Positions 50,546 to 58,321 of a stretch of DNA of 64,000 nucleotides are shown here, piece after piece. Source of the DNA: Bacteroidales bacterium (GTDB lineage Bacteria > Bacteroidota > Bacteroidia > Bacteroidales > F082). Below the pieces are notes generated by a model. That model saw nothing but the letters and a program-made list of their open reading frames with translations. It was not told where the DNA came from and ran no database searches. The number at the start of each line of letters is the position of its first letter. The first letter of the stretch is position 1. The stretch spans positions 1 through 64,000 of the forward strand of contig JAFXLL010000001.1 of assembly GCA_017531225.1 (NCBI GenBank), written 5' to 3'. The translations under genes were made by a program, and so were the position numbers.

Positions 50546-51496
50546 ATGAAAGTTATTGGAACAGGAAGCGCATTACCGTCACTCACCGTGAGTAACGACG
50601 ATCTGGCTACCTTTTTAGATACCAGTGATGCGTGGATATCAACCCGCACGGGCATCAAAACCCGTCATTTATTGTCAAACGAAACCCTCTACGATCTGGC
50701 AGTGGAGGCAGCCAACAAGGCCATCAGCGCCTCAGGACTGAAACCTGAACAGATTGATTTTCTCTTGGTCTCCAACGTGGCCAACGAACATATTACTCCT
50801 GGCCTGAGCTGCATCATTCAAAAACGCATCGGCGTGACTTGTCCTGGCCTTGACATCAACGTGGCCTGCGCTGGATTCGTCAACGCCCTGATGCTTGCAG
50901 ATGATATGATGAAAGCCGGCCGTGCCAAGTATGTGCTGATCGTTTGCGCTGAGGAACCTTCCAAATACTGCAACTGGCAGGAACGCGACACCAGCATCCT
51001 CTTTGGCGATGGTGCCGGTGCTGTGGTGCTCGGCCCAGGCAATGCTTTCAAAAACGTACACCTTACCATGATTTCCGATCGTGACGTGCTTTACTATGAA
51101 CGCCACATGGAAAAGACTCCTTTTGAAAAGAAACAAGTGGAAGGCCAGCCTCTGATGATGAAGGGCAAGGACTTGTTCCGCACCGCCGTCTCAGAATCGG
51201 CCAAAGACGTTCAAAAGGTACTTGAGGAAGAGCATGTTAGCGCGTCGGATGTGGATTATTACCTTCTGCATCAGGCTAATAAGCGCATTATTGAGGGCAT
51301 TCGCTCCATTCTTGGCCAACCCGAGGAGAAGTTCCCGACCAATATCGAGAAATACGGTAACACCTCTTCGGCAAGCATCCCGATCCTGCTCGACGAGATG
51401 CTGGCAGAAAACAAGATTAAAAAAGGTGATAAGATTGTCATGAGCGCTTTCGGAGCTGGCTTCGTTTCGGCTGCCTGCCTCTGGGAATGGGAATGA
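50546..51496 (+). CDS. fabH: 3-oxoacyl-ACP synthase III (KAS III)
   Basis: A 316-residue thiolase-fold enzyme with the complete KAS III triad: Cys108 in DINVACAGFVNAL, His242 in YYLLHQANKRI and Asn272 in YGNTSSASIPILL. N-terminal GTGSALPSLTVSNDDLA and SDAWISTRTGIKTRH match FabH. It condenses acyl-CoA with malonyl-ACP to start fatty-acid synthesis. It is the first of five same-strand genes (fabH, fabF, fabZ, acpP, fabG) with small gaps, so it should prime that cassette. fabD and an enoyl reductase are not in the cluster. Confidence 0.93.
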   Translation: MKVIGTGSALPSLTVSNDDLATFLDTSDAWISTRTGIKTRHLLSNETLYDLAVEAANKAISASGLKPEQIDFLLVSNVANEHITPGLSCIIQKRIGVTCPGLDINVACAGFVNALMLADDMMKAGRAKYVLIVCAEEPSKYCNWQERDTSILFGDGAGAVVLGPGNAFKNVHLTMISDRDVLYYERHMEKTPFEKKQVEGQPLMMKGKDLFRTAVSESAKDVQKVLEEEHVSASDVDYYLLHQANKRIIEGIRSILGQPEEKFPTNIEKYGNTSSASIPILLDEMLAENKIKKGDKIVMSAFGAGFVSAACLWEWE

Positions 51497-51543
51497 TTCA
51501 AATTTAGAATTGATAGATAGCCTGTTAGGCATAAAGAATAAAA

Positions 51544-52779
51544 ATGGAAACGAGAAGAGTAGTAATTACAGGTATGGGTGCCGTTACGCCTGTGGGCAAC
51601 GACCTCGAAACCACATGGAATAATCTGATTAATGGTGTTTGCGGTATCGCTCCGATCACATCTTTCGATACCTCCGACCTGCCGGTGAAAATCGCCGCTG
51701 AATTGAAGGACTTCGATCCTATTGCAGCGGGCGTGGACAAAGGCTTTGTAAAGCGTAACGACCGTTTTGCCGTGTATGCTATGGCTGCTGCAGCTCAGGC
51801 CATGCAAGGCAATGAGGATATGCAGATGGATCCCAGCCGTTTAGGCGTTTATATCGGTTCTGGCATCGGCGGATTCGATACCATCATGCGTGAAATCATC
51901 AAGATGGAAGCTGAAGGACCAAGATGGGTCTCCCCATTGATGATTCCTACCATGATTGGCAATATGGCAGCAGGTAGCGTCGCTATCCGCTACAACGCCC
52001 AAGGCCCGTGCGTGCCTATCGTGACGGCTTGCGCCACAGGTACCCACTCCATCGGTGAGGCCTATCGCGCCATCAAGCATGGCTATGCCGACGCTATTAT
52101 TGCCGGTGGTGCCGAAGCAGGTATCAACCGCGTCAGCATTGCCGCTTTTGCAAATTGTAAGGCATTGACCAAGTCAGAGGATCCGCTGAGAGCATCCCTG
52201 CCATTCAATAAGGAAAGAGCTGGTTTCGTCATCGCTGAAGGCGCTGGCATCATCCTTCTTGAAGAGTATGAACACGCTAAAATGCGTGGTGCAAAGATTT
52301 ATGCTGAGGTCTGCGGTTACGGCAACAGCTGCGACGCTTACCACAGTACGGCTCCACGTCCCGACGGCACCACCCAGAGCCTTGCTATCAAGCAGGCACT
52401 CGAAGAGGCTGGCTACAAGCCGGGTGAAAACCTTTATATCAACGCACACGGCACCGGTACCCCGATGAACGATAGCGGCGAGACCAAGGCCATCAAGATT
52501 GCGATGGGTGAGGAAGAAGCCCGTCGTGCCCATATCAGCTCCACCAAATCGGAGATGGGTCACGCCCTCGGCGCTGCTGGCGGCATTGAACTGGTGGCTT
52601 CCGTGATGGCACTCAACACCGGTATTATCCCTCCAACCATTGGTTTGGATCAACCCGATCCCGAGTGCGACCTCGATTACACGCCCAACAAGGCTGTTAA
52701 AGCTGATCTTGACATCGCCATCTCCAACTCCCTTGGTTTCGGCGGTCACAACGCCTGCGTGGCAATAAGGAAAATTTAA
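51544..52779 (+). CDS. fabF: 3-oxoacyl-ACP synthase II (KAS II)
   Basis: A 411-residue condensing enzyme of normal FabF length. Catalytic Cys163 is in VTACATGTHSIGEA; the two histidines are in NAHGTGTPMND and KSEMGHALGAAGGIE; GFGGHNACV is the terminal loop. Its opening VVITGMGAVTPVGNDLETTWN resembles the forms found in Firmicutes as much as the usual Bacteroidota FabF. It elongates acyl-ACP with malonyl-ACP. It follows fabH by 47 bp and precedes the dehydratase gene by 11 bp. Confidence 0.94.
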   Translation: METRRVVITGMGAVTPVGNDLETTWNNLINGVCGIAPITSFDTSDLPVKIAAELKDFDPIAAGVDKGFVKRNDRFAVYAMAAAAQAMQGNEDMQMDPSRLGVYIGSGIGGFDTIMREIIKMEAEGPRWVSPLMIPTMIGNMAAGSVAIRYNAQGPCVPIVTACATGTHSIGEAYRAIKHGYADAIIAGGAEAGINRVSIAAFANCKALTKSEDPLRASLPFNKERAGFVIAEGAGIILLEEYEHAKMRGAKIYAEVCGYGNSCDAYHSTAPRPDGTTQSLAIKQALEEAGYKPGENLYINAHGTGTPMNDSGETKAIKIAMGEEEARRAHISSTKSEMGHALGAAGGIELVASVMALNTGIIPPTIGLDQPDPECDLDYTPNKAVKADLDIAISNSLGFGGHNACVAIRKI

Positions 52780-52790
52780 AACCTAAAAAT

Positions 52791-53216
52791 ATGAATAGAG
52801 AAGAAATCAAACACTATCTCCCGCACCGCGAGCCTATGCTCCTGGTCGATGAGATGAACCTCGACGAGAACCATGTGTGTCATTCCAAGTACCATGTGAC
52901 TGGTGAGGAGTTTTTCCTGAAAGGCCATTTCCCAGGCGAGCCCGTGGTTCCGGGCGTTATCCTCTGTGAAATCATGGCCCAGTCATGCGCCCTGCTGATG
53001 AAGGATGACCTCATTGGCAAGCTGACCTTCTACACTGGCATCGACAAGGTGCGTTTCAAGAATAGCGTCCGCCCAGGCGATACCGTCGAAGTGGAAGCCA
53101 CGCTCACCCTACATCGTGCCAACATCTACATCTGCTCCGCTACGCTGAGCACCAACGGCAAACTTTGTGTCAAAGGCGAATTGTCGTTCGCTTTACTTCC
53201 AGATACACGTAAATAA
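52791..53216 (+). CDS. fabZ: 3-hydroxyacyl-ACP dehydratase (FabZ-type hotdog)
   Basis: A 141-residue hotdog-fold dehydratase. The active-site His46 lies in LKGHFPGEPVVPGVI and the helix CEIMAQSCALL carries the acidic partner region. YLPHREPMLLVDEM is the FabZ N-terminus. It dehydrates 3-hydroxyacyl-ACP to trans-2-enoyl-ACP. It lacks the N-terminal LpxC fusion often seen with FabZ in Bacteroidota, so it is probably a second, cassette-specific copy; a house-keeping LpxC-FabZ would be elsewhere. Confidence 0.9.
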   Translation: MNREEIKHYLPHREPMLLVDEMNLDENHVCHSKYHVTGEEFFLKGHFPGEPVVPGVILCEIMAQSCALLMKDDLIGKLTFYTGIDKVRFKNSVRPGDTVEVEATLTLHRANIYICSATLSTNGKLCVKGELSFALLPDTRK

Positions 53217-53242
53217 TAATTAACAATTTAATAATCAATACA

Positions 53243-53479
53243 ATGGCAACTACACAAGACAAAATCAGAAGCATCATCGCTTCAAAGTTAAGCATCGATG
53301 AAAACGAAATCACTCCTGAAAAGAGCCTCGTCAACGACCTCGGCGCCGATTCATTGGACGTCGTTGAGCTCTCCATGGATCTGGAACGTGAGTTCAATCT
53401 GAAGTTCGAAGATAGCGATACGGAGAAGATCCAGACCGTCGCCGATCTTTACGCGCTCATCGAAAGTAACATCAAATAA
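53243..53479 (+). CDS. acpP: Acyl carrier protein
   Basis: A 78-residue ACP, four-helix type. The phosphopantetheine-accepting Ser37 is in GADSLDVVELSMDLE, with helix II acidic surface (LEREFNLKFED) that binds FAS enzymes. Located between fabZ and fabG within the cassette (26-bp and 10-bp gaps). It could be the house-keeping ACP or a dedicated one; nothing in the sequence decides. Confidence 0.95.
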   Translation: MATTQDKIRSIIASKLSIDENEITPEKSLVNDLGADSLDVVELSMDLEREFNLKFEDSDTEKIQTVADLYALIESNIK

Positions 53480-53489
53480 TCTTGGAATC

Positions 53490-54236
53490 ATGAAGATGTT
53501 GGAAAATAAGGTGGCTTTGATTACGGGTGCCGGTCGTGGCATCGGTAAGGCCATCGCCATTCGTTTTGCCCAAGAGGGCTGCAATATCGCTTTCACCGAT
53601 ATCGCTTTGAACGATGTCGTGATGGAGACTGAGAAAGAGCTTCAGGCTATGGGCATCAAAGCCAAAGCATACGCTTCAAACGCTGCTAATTTCGCTGAAA
53701 CTCAACAGGTTGTTGATGAGATTGTGAACGATTTCGGCCGTATCGACATCCTGGTCAACAACGCCGGCATCACCAAGGATACCGCCCTCAAGCGTATGAC
53801 TGAGGAGCAGTGGGATGCTGTGATCAACGTCAACCTCAAGTCGGTGTTCAACTTCACCAAGGCTATTCAGCCTATCATGTGGAAGCAGAACGGCGGCAGC
53901 GTCATCAACATGAGCTCGGTGGTAGGCGTGTCAGGCAATGCCAACCAGTGCAACTATTCAGCTTCAAAGGCTGGTATCATTGGCTTCACCAAGAGTGCTG
54001 CCAAGGAGATGGGCGTGCGTAACATCCGTCACAACGCCATCGCTCCTGGTTTCATCATCACTGCCATGACCAACGCCCTTCCTGAAGATGTCCGCAAAGC
54101 TTGGGAAAGCTTGATTCCGCTGCGTCGCGGTGGCACTCCTGAGGATGTGGCCAATGTGGCTCTCTTCCTCGCCTCTGACCTCTCCTCATACGTCACAGGT
54201 CAGGTCATCCACTGCTGCGGTGGCATGAATTGCTAA
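53490..54236 (+). CDS. fabG: 3-oxoacyl-ACP reductase (SDR family)
   Basis: A 248-residue short-chain dehydrogenase. NADPH loop TGAGRGIGKAIA (TGxxxGxG), NNAGITKD (NNAG), catalytic Ser in INMSSVVGVSGN and YxxxK in CNYSASKAGIIGF. GPGFI-type AIAPGFIITAM and the C-terminal YVTGQVIHCCGGMNC fit FabG. It reduces 3-oxoacyl-ACP. The start may be at 53490 or two codons later (MLEN). It ends the cassette; a terminator follows at 54269-54301. Confidence 0.94.
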   Translation: MKMLENKVALITGAGRGIGKAIAIRFAQEGCNIAFTDIALNDVVMETEKELQAMGIKAKAYASNAANFAETQQVVDEIVNDFGRIDILVNNAGITKDTALKRMTEEQWDAVINVNLKSVFNFTKAIQPIMWKQNGGSVINMSSVVGVSGNANQCNYSASKAGIIGFTKSAAKEMGVRNIRHNAIAPGFIITAMTNALPEDVRKAWESLIPLRRGGTPEDVANVALFLASDLSSYVTGQVIHCCGGMNC

Positions 54237-54268
54237 AACATTAATAAACGGCAGAATTATATTTGGTT

Positions 54269-54301
54269 TCGGGGACGCCGTAAGGTGTCCCCGAGTTTTT
54301 T
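54269..54301 (+). terminator. Intrinsic terminator after fabG
   Basis: TCGGGGAC (54269-54276) with GTCCCCGA (54287-54294), extended by a G-C rich loop, then GTTTTTT. The T-run reaches the stop codon of the convergent zinc-ribbon gene at 54300. Confidence 0.85.
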
Positions 54302-55133
54302 ATATGTACTGGAGCCTTTTGGCAAGGATAATGACTGAGATTATAACGTAAATAAGAATTATAATACCCAATAAAATGTAGTACATGGCTGTGACTAAAA
54401 CGCTCCGCCAAGCGGTTTTCGCTATGCTGAAGCCCAACATCTTCTTGAAACAGGCTGTGAAGGCAACGATAGTGATGATTGGCGACAATATCGTACCTAA
54501 TTGGAGTGAAAGGTCCTTGTCGATGAAATAAGTGAGTTTTATCAAACATCGGAACAGCACCACGATGACTGAGGCATAAACGATGGTGATGATGTATTCA
54601 GCCCAATAGTAACGTTTTCGATTGTTTTTGCCGTAACAGAGCCTGGCTCCCAACAACCACAAAGGGAGTGTCATGATATAACTTAACGTATAATGGTTGT
54701 TGAGAAAATCGAGAGTTTGAGAGAATAATTTATATACTTCAGTTTGGGACTGTTCTGAATCATCTAAACCTTTGAATTCAATCTGGCTATCATAAAAAGA
54801 TTCCTTAAAGGCATGCTCATTGGTGAATGAAAGGATGACAATGTAAAGAGCCAAGCAGAAAAACAGCATGGGAAAGGGCGAGAAATACCTCTTGCGTTTT
54901 CCGTTCAGAATGTCCACTATCATTGAGCTGGGACGGGTAACCAAGTTCTTAAGGGTGAACCAAACACCACCGTCACGGCCTAAGATTGCCGAGGTGAGGT
55001 TTTCTGCGATGAGCTTCATCGTAAACCGTCCAGTGTCAGCGTTTTGACCGCATTCAGGACAAAAATTGCCTTCAAATTCGGTGCCGCAGTTGAGGCACTT
55101 CGTGGTTTTTTGGATGTCCTTTTCGGCTTCCAT
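54300..55133 (-). CDS. Zinc-ribbon membrane protein (DUF3667-like)
   Basis: A 277-residue protein. The N-terminus has a zinc ribbon (CLNCGTEFEGNFCPECGQ, two CxxC pairs) then a cytoplasmic stretch RFTMKLIAENLTSAILGRD. Four or five TM helices follow (YFSPFPMLFFCLALYIVILSF, YIMTLPLWLLGARLC, YIITIVYASVIVVLFRCL, LGTILSPIITIVAFTA, YYILLGIIILIYVIISVII). DUF3667 proteins in Bacteroidota combine this ribbon and membrane part; function unknown. It begins 3 bp after the membrane LytTR regulator gene, so the two form an operon. Confidence 0.8.
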   Translation of the reverse strand: MEAEKDIQKTTKCLNCGTEFEGNFCPECGQNADTGRFTMKLIAENLTSAILGRDGGVWFTLKNLVTRPSSMIVDILNGKRKRYFSPFPMLFFCLALYIVILSFTNEHAFKESFYDSQIEFKGLDDSEQSQTEVYKLFSQTLDFLNNHYTLSYIMTLPLWLLGARLCYGKNNRKRYYWAEYIITIVYASVIVVLFRCLIKLTYFIDKDLSLQLGTILSPIITIVAFTACFKKMLGFSIAKTAWRSVLVTAMYYILLGIIILIYVIISVIILAKRLQYI

Positions 55134-55136
55134 AGC

Positions 55137-56018
55137 CTATTGTTTTTTGTTAAAAGCCTCCAAAACTCTATTGGCATACGTCTTTGAAACGGGAACGGAA
55201 TCCAATCCTTCTCTCTCGAATTCCAAGATAAAGCCCTCGGCCTCATTGTGCATAACGCTGACTTTCTTGATGTTGACAATGTAGGAGCGATGGCAGCGCA
55301 TCAAGCTGCTGGAATCCACGCAGTTGTCCTCAATGGTCTTCATCTTGCAACGCAGCATGTAGGTGGCGATGGCGCCGTTGCGTTGGTAAAACACGTTGAT
55401 GTAATTGTCTTCAGCCTTGATGTAATAGAGGTTGTCGAGTTTTACGGAAAGCTTTAGGTTGCCGTTGTTGTCCATCAGGTTGATGATCTCAGTGTGCTCA
55501 GGCAGCACCTCGTCATCCGATTCCACAGCATCACTCTTGGTCAGTGTCAGCTTGCGGCGCGAGTCGTTAAGCAAGATCATCAGATCGACGATTGTGTAGG
55601 GAACGGCAAGGGCTATAAAGGTGATCAAGAGGCTCTTTCCGAAGATATAGCCTAATGAATAAGTCGTTGCTTTGACTAAGAAATAGGATAGATAGGTGTG
55701 GAAAGCCGCGATCAACACGATCTCCAAAAACAGCCAAAGGATATAGGCCCAGAAAGCGAAATGCCTTCTCTTCCTAACGCAAACGGTCATGATCAGGCGG
55801 CTGCAGGCCAAGAAGAAAGTGCCGATACCCACAAACCCCAAGGTGCCGATGAAACGGCTGTTGGTGCCCAATTGGAACCAGGAAGTCTCGGAAAACGGCG
55901 TGTAGGCGGTCAGAAACACCAAGGCGAACAACACAGAGATAACCACATTCTGTGTCTGGCTAAGCGGATCAGTCAGACATTCAGGGGTTTGTGTTATCAG
56001 TTGTTTGCGGGCCTTCAT
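55137..56018 (-). CDS. Membrane-anchored LytTR transcription regulator
   Basis: A 293-residue protein. Four TM helices (about 28-48, 55-78, 88-112, 125-148: NVVISVLFALVFLTAYTP, FVGIGTFFLACSRLIMTV, ILWLFLEIVLIAAFHTYL, SLLITFIALAVPYTIVDLM), then a linker and a LytTR DNA-binding domain at about 190-290 (LDNLYYIKAEDNYINVFYQR, RCHRSYIVNIKKVSVMHNE). There is no receiver domain, so the signal must come through the membrane part. LytTR domains bind direct repeats. A -7 box lies at 56041-56048. It precedes the zinc-ribbon protein by 3 bp. Confidence 0.88.
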   Translation of the reverse strand: MKARKQLITQTPECLTDPLSQTQNVVISVLFALVFLTAYTPFSETSWFQLGTNSRFIGTLGFVGIGTFFLACSRLIMTVCVRKRRHFAFWAYILWLFLEIVLIAAFHTYLSYFLVKATTYSLGYIFGKSLLITFIALAVPYTIVDLMILLNDSRRKLTLTKSDAVESDDEVLPEHTEIINLMDNNGNLKLSVKLDNLYYIKAEDNYINVFYQRNGAIATYMLRCKMKTIEDNCVDSSSLMRCHRSYIVNIKKVSVMHNEAEGFILEFEREGLDSVPVSKTYANRVLEAFNKKQ

Positions 56019-56040
56019 GGGTTTCCTCTTTTTGAGGGGG

Positions 56041-56048
56041 CAAAATTA
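56041..56048 (-). promoter_or_regulatory. -7 box for the LytTR / zinc-ribbon pair
   Basis: On the minus strand TAATTTTG fits TAnnTTTG, 22 bp upstream of the ATG. The -33 is not clear. Confidence 0.55.
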
Positions 56049-56065
56049 CGAAAAAACTTGGATAA

Positions 56066-56536
56066 TCAAAGCCCTTCCTTAATCACTTCCCACACCAAAT
56101 GGGCCTCAAAACCTTTCTGCATGGCGTAAGCGGCGAGTTTCCGATTTCTTTCGAAGTCGTTTTCGGCCTTGACGGTCTTTGCCTTGATCTTCAGAACGTC
56201 GATGAGCCGTTGACGATAGGCCTCTTCGTCGTATGTTTGCAAGGCTCCGTCGATGATTTCCTTATCGATGCCTTTCTGCATCAGGTGAAAACGGATTTTG
56301 TTCAAGCCCCAGCCGCTTTGGTTGATTTTGCCTTTGACAAAAGCCTGGGCAAAGCGTGTATTGTTAACGAATCGATTATCGATCAGATAATCAAGGATTT
56401 CGTCTTTTTCTTTCTGGGTGAGTTCGAAAGTCTTCAGCTTTTCGGTCACGTCTTTGACGCACCGCTCCTGGTAGGCGCAGTACTTGGCCATTTTGTCCAA
56501 GACTTGGTCGGGTGATAAAGGCTTTGCCATCAGCAC
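56066..56536 (-). CDS. recX: Regulatory protein RecX
   Basis: A 156-residue all-helical protein with the RecX pattern: VLDKMAKYCAYQERCVKDVTE, KEKDEILDYLIDNRFVNNTRFAQAFV, and KINQSGWGLNKIRFHLMQKG. RecX binds RecA filaments and limits recombination. In contrast to many bacteria it is not next to recA. Its ATG overlaps the preceding PTS IIC gene by 7 bp, an odd pairing with no evident functional meaning. Confidence 0.9.
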   Translation of the reverse strand: MLMAKPLSPDQVLDKMAKYCAYQERCVKDVTEKLKTFELTQKEKDEILDYLIDNRFVNNTRFAQAFVKGKINQSGWGLNKIRFHLMQKGIDKEIIDGALQTYDEEAYRQRLIDVLKIKAKTVKAENDFERNRKLAAYAMQKGFEAHLVWEVIKEGL

Positions 56537-57549
56537 TCGATTTTAAGGTCGCCTTCCTTGATCCAGCCGATCTTTCTTAATATCAATCCGAAGAGCCAAG
56601 AGAGAAGGGCGGGGAGCACGAAGCAGACCAGCAGCATGCCGATCCACATGTTGGCGCCGCCTTCGGGCATGGCGGTGTAGATGCCGATGGGGCCGACGAG
56701 TCCGCAGGTGCCCATGCCTGATCCGATGGGTACGTTTTCAAGATGAAACACGCAGGTGGCTATGGGACCGGTGATGGCGGCGGCTAAAGTCGGGGGGATC
56801 CAGATGCGTGGGTTCTTCACGATGTTGCCCATCTGAAGCATGGAGGTGCCTAAGCCTTGTGCCAGGAGGCCTCCCCAGCGGTTTTCCCTGAAGCTCAGCA
56901 CGGCGAAGCCGATCATCTGTGCGCAGCACCCTGCGGTTGCTGCGCCGCCGGCGATGCCGCCGAGGCCGATGGCCAGACAGATGGCGGCAGAGCTGATAGG
57001 CAAGGTGAGCACGGCGCCAATGACCACCGACACGATGATGCCCATCAAGAAGGGCTGCATTAGGGTGGCGTGCTCGATGAACGCCCCGAGGGCGGTCATC
57101 AGCCTGCCGATGGCAGGCCCGATGGCGAACGCCACCAGCACGCCGCTAATGATCACCACTGCGGGCGTGACCAGAATGTCAACCTGGGTTTCCTTATAGA
57201 CCATCTTGCCTAACTCAATGGCGACCAGCACAGCCACATAGGCGCCCATGGGGCCGCCAAGCTCGTTGCCGGCAATGCCCACGGCTATGGCACTGAACAG
57301 CACCAAACCTTCGCAACTGAGCTTATAGGCGATGGCCACCGCAATGGCGGCTCCAGTAGCAGCTTTGGCGTATTTCGCAATGGTTACGAATGCGTCCCAT
57401 CCGGTCTTGTCGCCCAAGGTCTGGAAGATCGTCCCGATGAGCAAAGAGGCAAACAGGCCTAAAGCCATCGCACCCAGCGCGTCCACAAAGTAGGCACGCC
57501 AGGTGAGATCAACTTTTTTTCGTTCGCAGAAAGCTCTAAACTTTCCCAC
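56530..57549 (-). CDS. PTS-type EIIC-like membrane transporter (PTS_EIIC_2 family), orphan
   Basis: A 339-residue polytopic protein, about 8-10 TM helices, glycine- and alanine-rich. Segments such as LVLFSAIAVGIAGNELGGPMG, VDILVTPAVVIISGVLVAF and IGSGMGTCGLVGPIGIYTAM match the PTS_EIIC_2 family, which lacks the fused IIA/IIB domains. No EI, HPr, IIA or IIB gene is nearby, so it may act without phosphoryl transfer. It starts at a GTG (57547-57549) after a TTTTATC-type repeat. It follows the nicotinamidase gene by 28 bp. Confidence 0.82.
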   Translation of the reverse strand: MGKFRAFCERKKVDLTWRAYFVDALGAMALGLFASLLIGTIFQTLGDKTGWDAFVTIAKYAKAATGAAIAVAIAYKLSCEGLVLFSAIAVGIAGNELGGPMGAYVAVLVAIELGKMVYKETQVDILVTPAVVIISGVLVAFAIGPAIGRLMTALGAFIEHATLMQPFLMGIIVSVVIGAVLTLPISSAAICLAIGLGGIAGGAATAGCCAQMIGFAVLSFRENRWGGLLAQGLGTSMLQMGNIVKNPRIWIPPTLAAAITGPIATCVFHLENVPIGSGMGTCGLVGPIGIYTAMPEGGANMWIGMLLVCFVLPALLSWLFGLILRKIGWIKEGDLKIEC

Positions 57550-57577
57550 TTTTATCTTTTATCTCTTATCTTTTATC
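57550..57577 (-). repeat. Short TTTTATC tandem repeat between nicotinamidase and PTS IIC genes
   Basis: On the plus strand the 28 bp are TTTTATC-TTTTATC-TCTTATC-TTTTATC, four 7-bp units with one variant. They fill the whole gap before the GTG start. Unit-number change would alter gap length but not frame. Confidence 0.7.
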
Positions 57578-58279
57578 TTAAAACGTAATTCCCTCAATGC
57601 CATTTTCTTGCATCAAGTCAGCCAACTTGGTGTCGTTGTCGTCAACAGCGGCAATGCAGTTGGTCACCACGCGGATCTGCTTGGCGGGATAGATGTTCAT
57701 CAAGTCCTTGACGGTCTCATAGACGCAGTAGTCGGTGGCAATGCCGCAAACGTCAATACCTTCAAACTTGATCTCTTCTTTAATGATATAGGTCAGTTTT
57801 TCGCCGCTGCGGGCGTTTTGGAAGATGCTGAACTCTTCCTTATCAGCCAAGTCGCCCTTGGTCATGTAGTGGATGCCGATGCTGTTCATGTTGGAATCAA
57901 GAGCCTGCTGAAGGGCGGGATACACGTTCATGCCTTCGGTTCCCTGCACGCAGTGGGGCGGGAACACGCCGCCGTTTTTCACAAAGGAGCAGTGGTTGGC
58001 GGGGTGGGCGTCCTGGGTGACGATGACCCATGTGTATTTGTCCAAAACGCCGTTATTGATGGCTTGGGCCAGACGGTCCATGGCCTCAGGACCCTTGGCG
58101 GTAGCGAGGCTGCCGGTGGTAAAGTCGATCTGTGGATCAACGATGATCAGCATGCGTTCAGCTTTCACTTCTTCTTTTTTCTCTTCCTTGGTTTCTTGCT
58201 TTTTCTGATTCTTGTTGCCGCAACCGGTGACAATCAGGGCGGCGATGAGCAACATGGCTCCGATGATGTGTCTTTTCAT
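57578..58279 (-). CDS. Lipoprotein nicotinamidase/isochorismatase-family amidase
   Basis: A 233-residue PncA-type cysteine hydrolase carried on a lipoprotein signal (MKRHIIGAMLLIAALIVTGC, lipobox VTGC) and a charged KKEEK-rich linker (about 24-42). The catalytic residues are all there: Asp49 (VDPQIDF), Lys141 (MTKGDLADKE) and Cys185 (GIATDYCVYE). Metal ligands Asp90, His92, His96 (TQDAHPANH) and His109 (PPHCVQGTEG) match PncA. It should hydrolyse nicotinamide to nicotinate at the cell envelope. Cytoplasmic PncA is the norm; an anchored form is unusual. A -7 box lies at 58306-58313. Confidence 0.9.
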   Translation of the reverse strand: MKRHIIGAMLLIAALIVTGCGNKNQKKQETKEEKKEEVKAERMLIIVDPQIDFTTGSLATAKGPEAMDRLAQAINNGVLDKYTWVIVTQDAHPANHCSFVKNGGVFPPHCVQGTEGMNVYPALQQALDSNMNSIGIHYMTKGDLADKEEFSIFQNARSGEKLTYIIKEEIKFEGIDVCGIATDYCVYETVKDLMNIYPAKQIRVVTNCIAAVDDNDTKLADLMQENGIEGITF

Positions 58280-58305
58280 GATGGATATTTTGTTGAATTT
58301 TGCTG

Positions 58306-58313
58306 CAAAAGTA
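58306..58313 (-). promoter_or_regulatory. -7 box for the nicotinamidase gene
   Basis: On the minus strand TACTTTTG fits TAnnTTTG, 26 bp upstream of the ATG. The -33 region falls in the end of the YgiQ gene. Confidence 0.55.
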
Positions 58314-58321
58314 ATGCTTTT

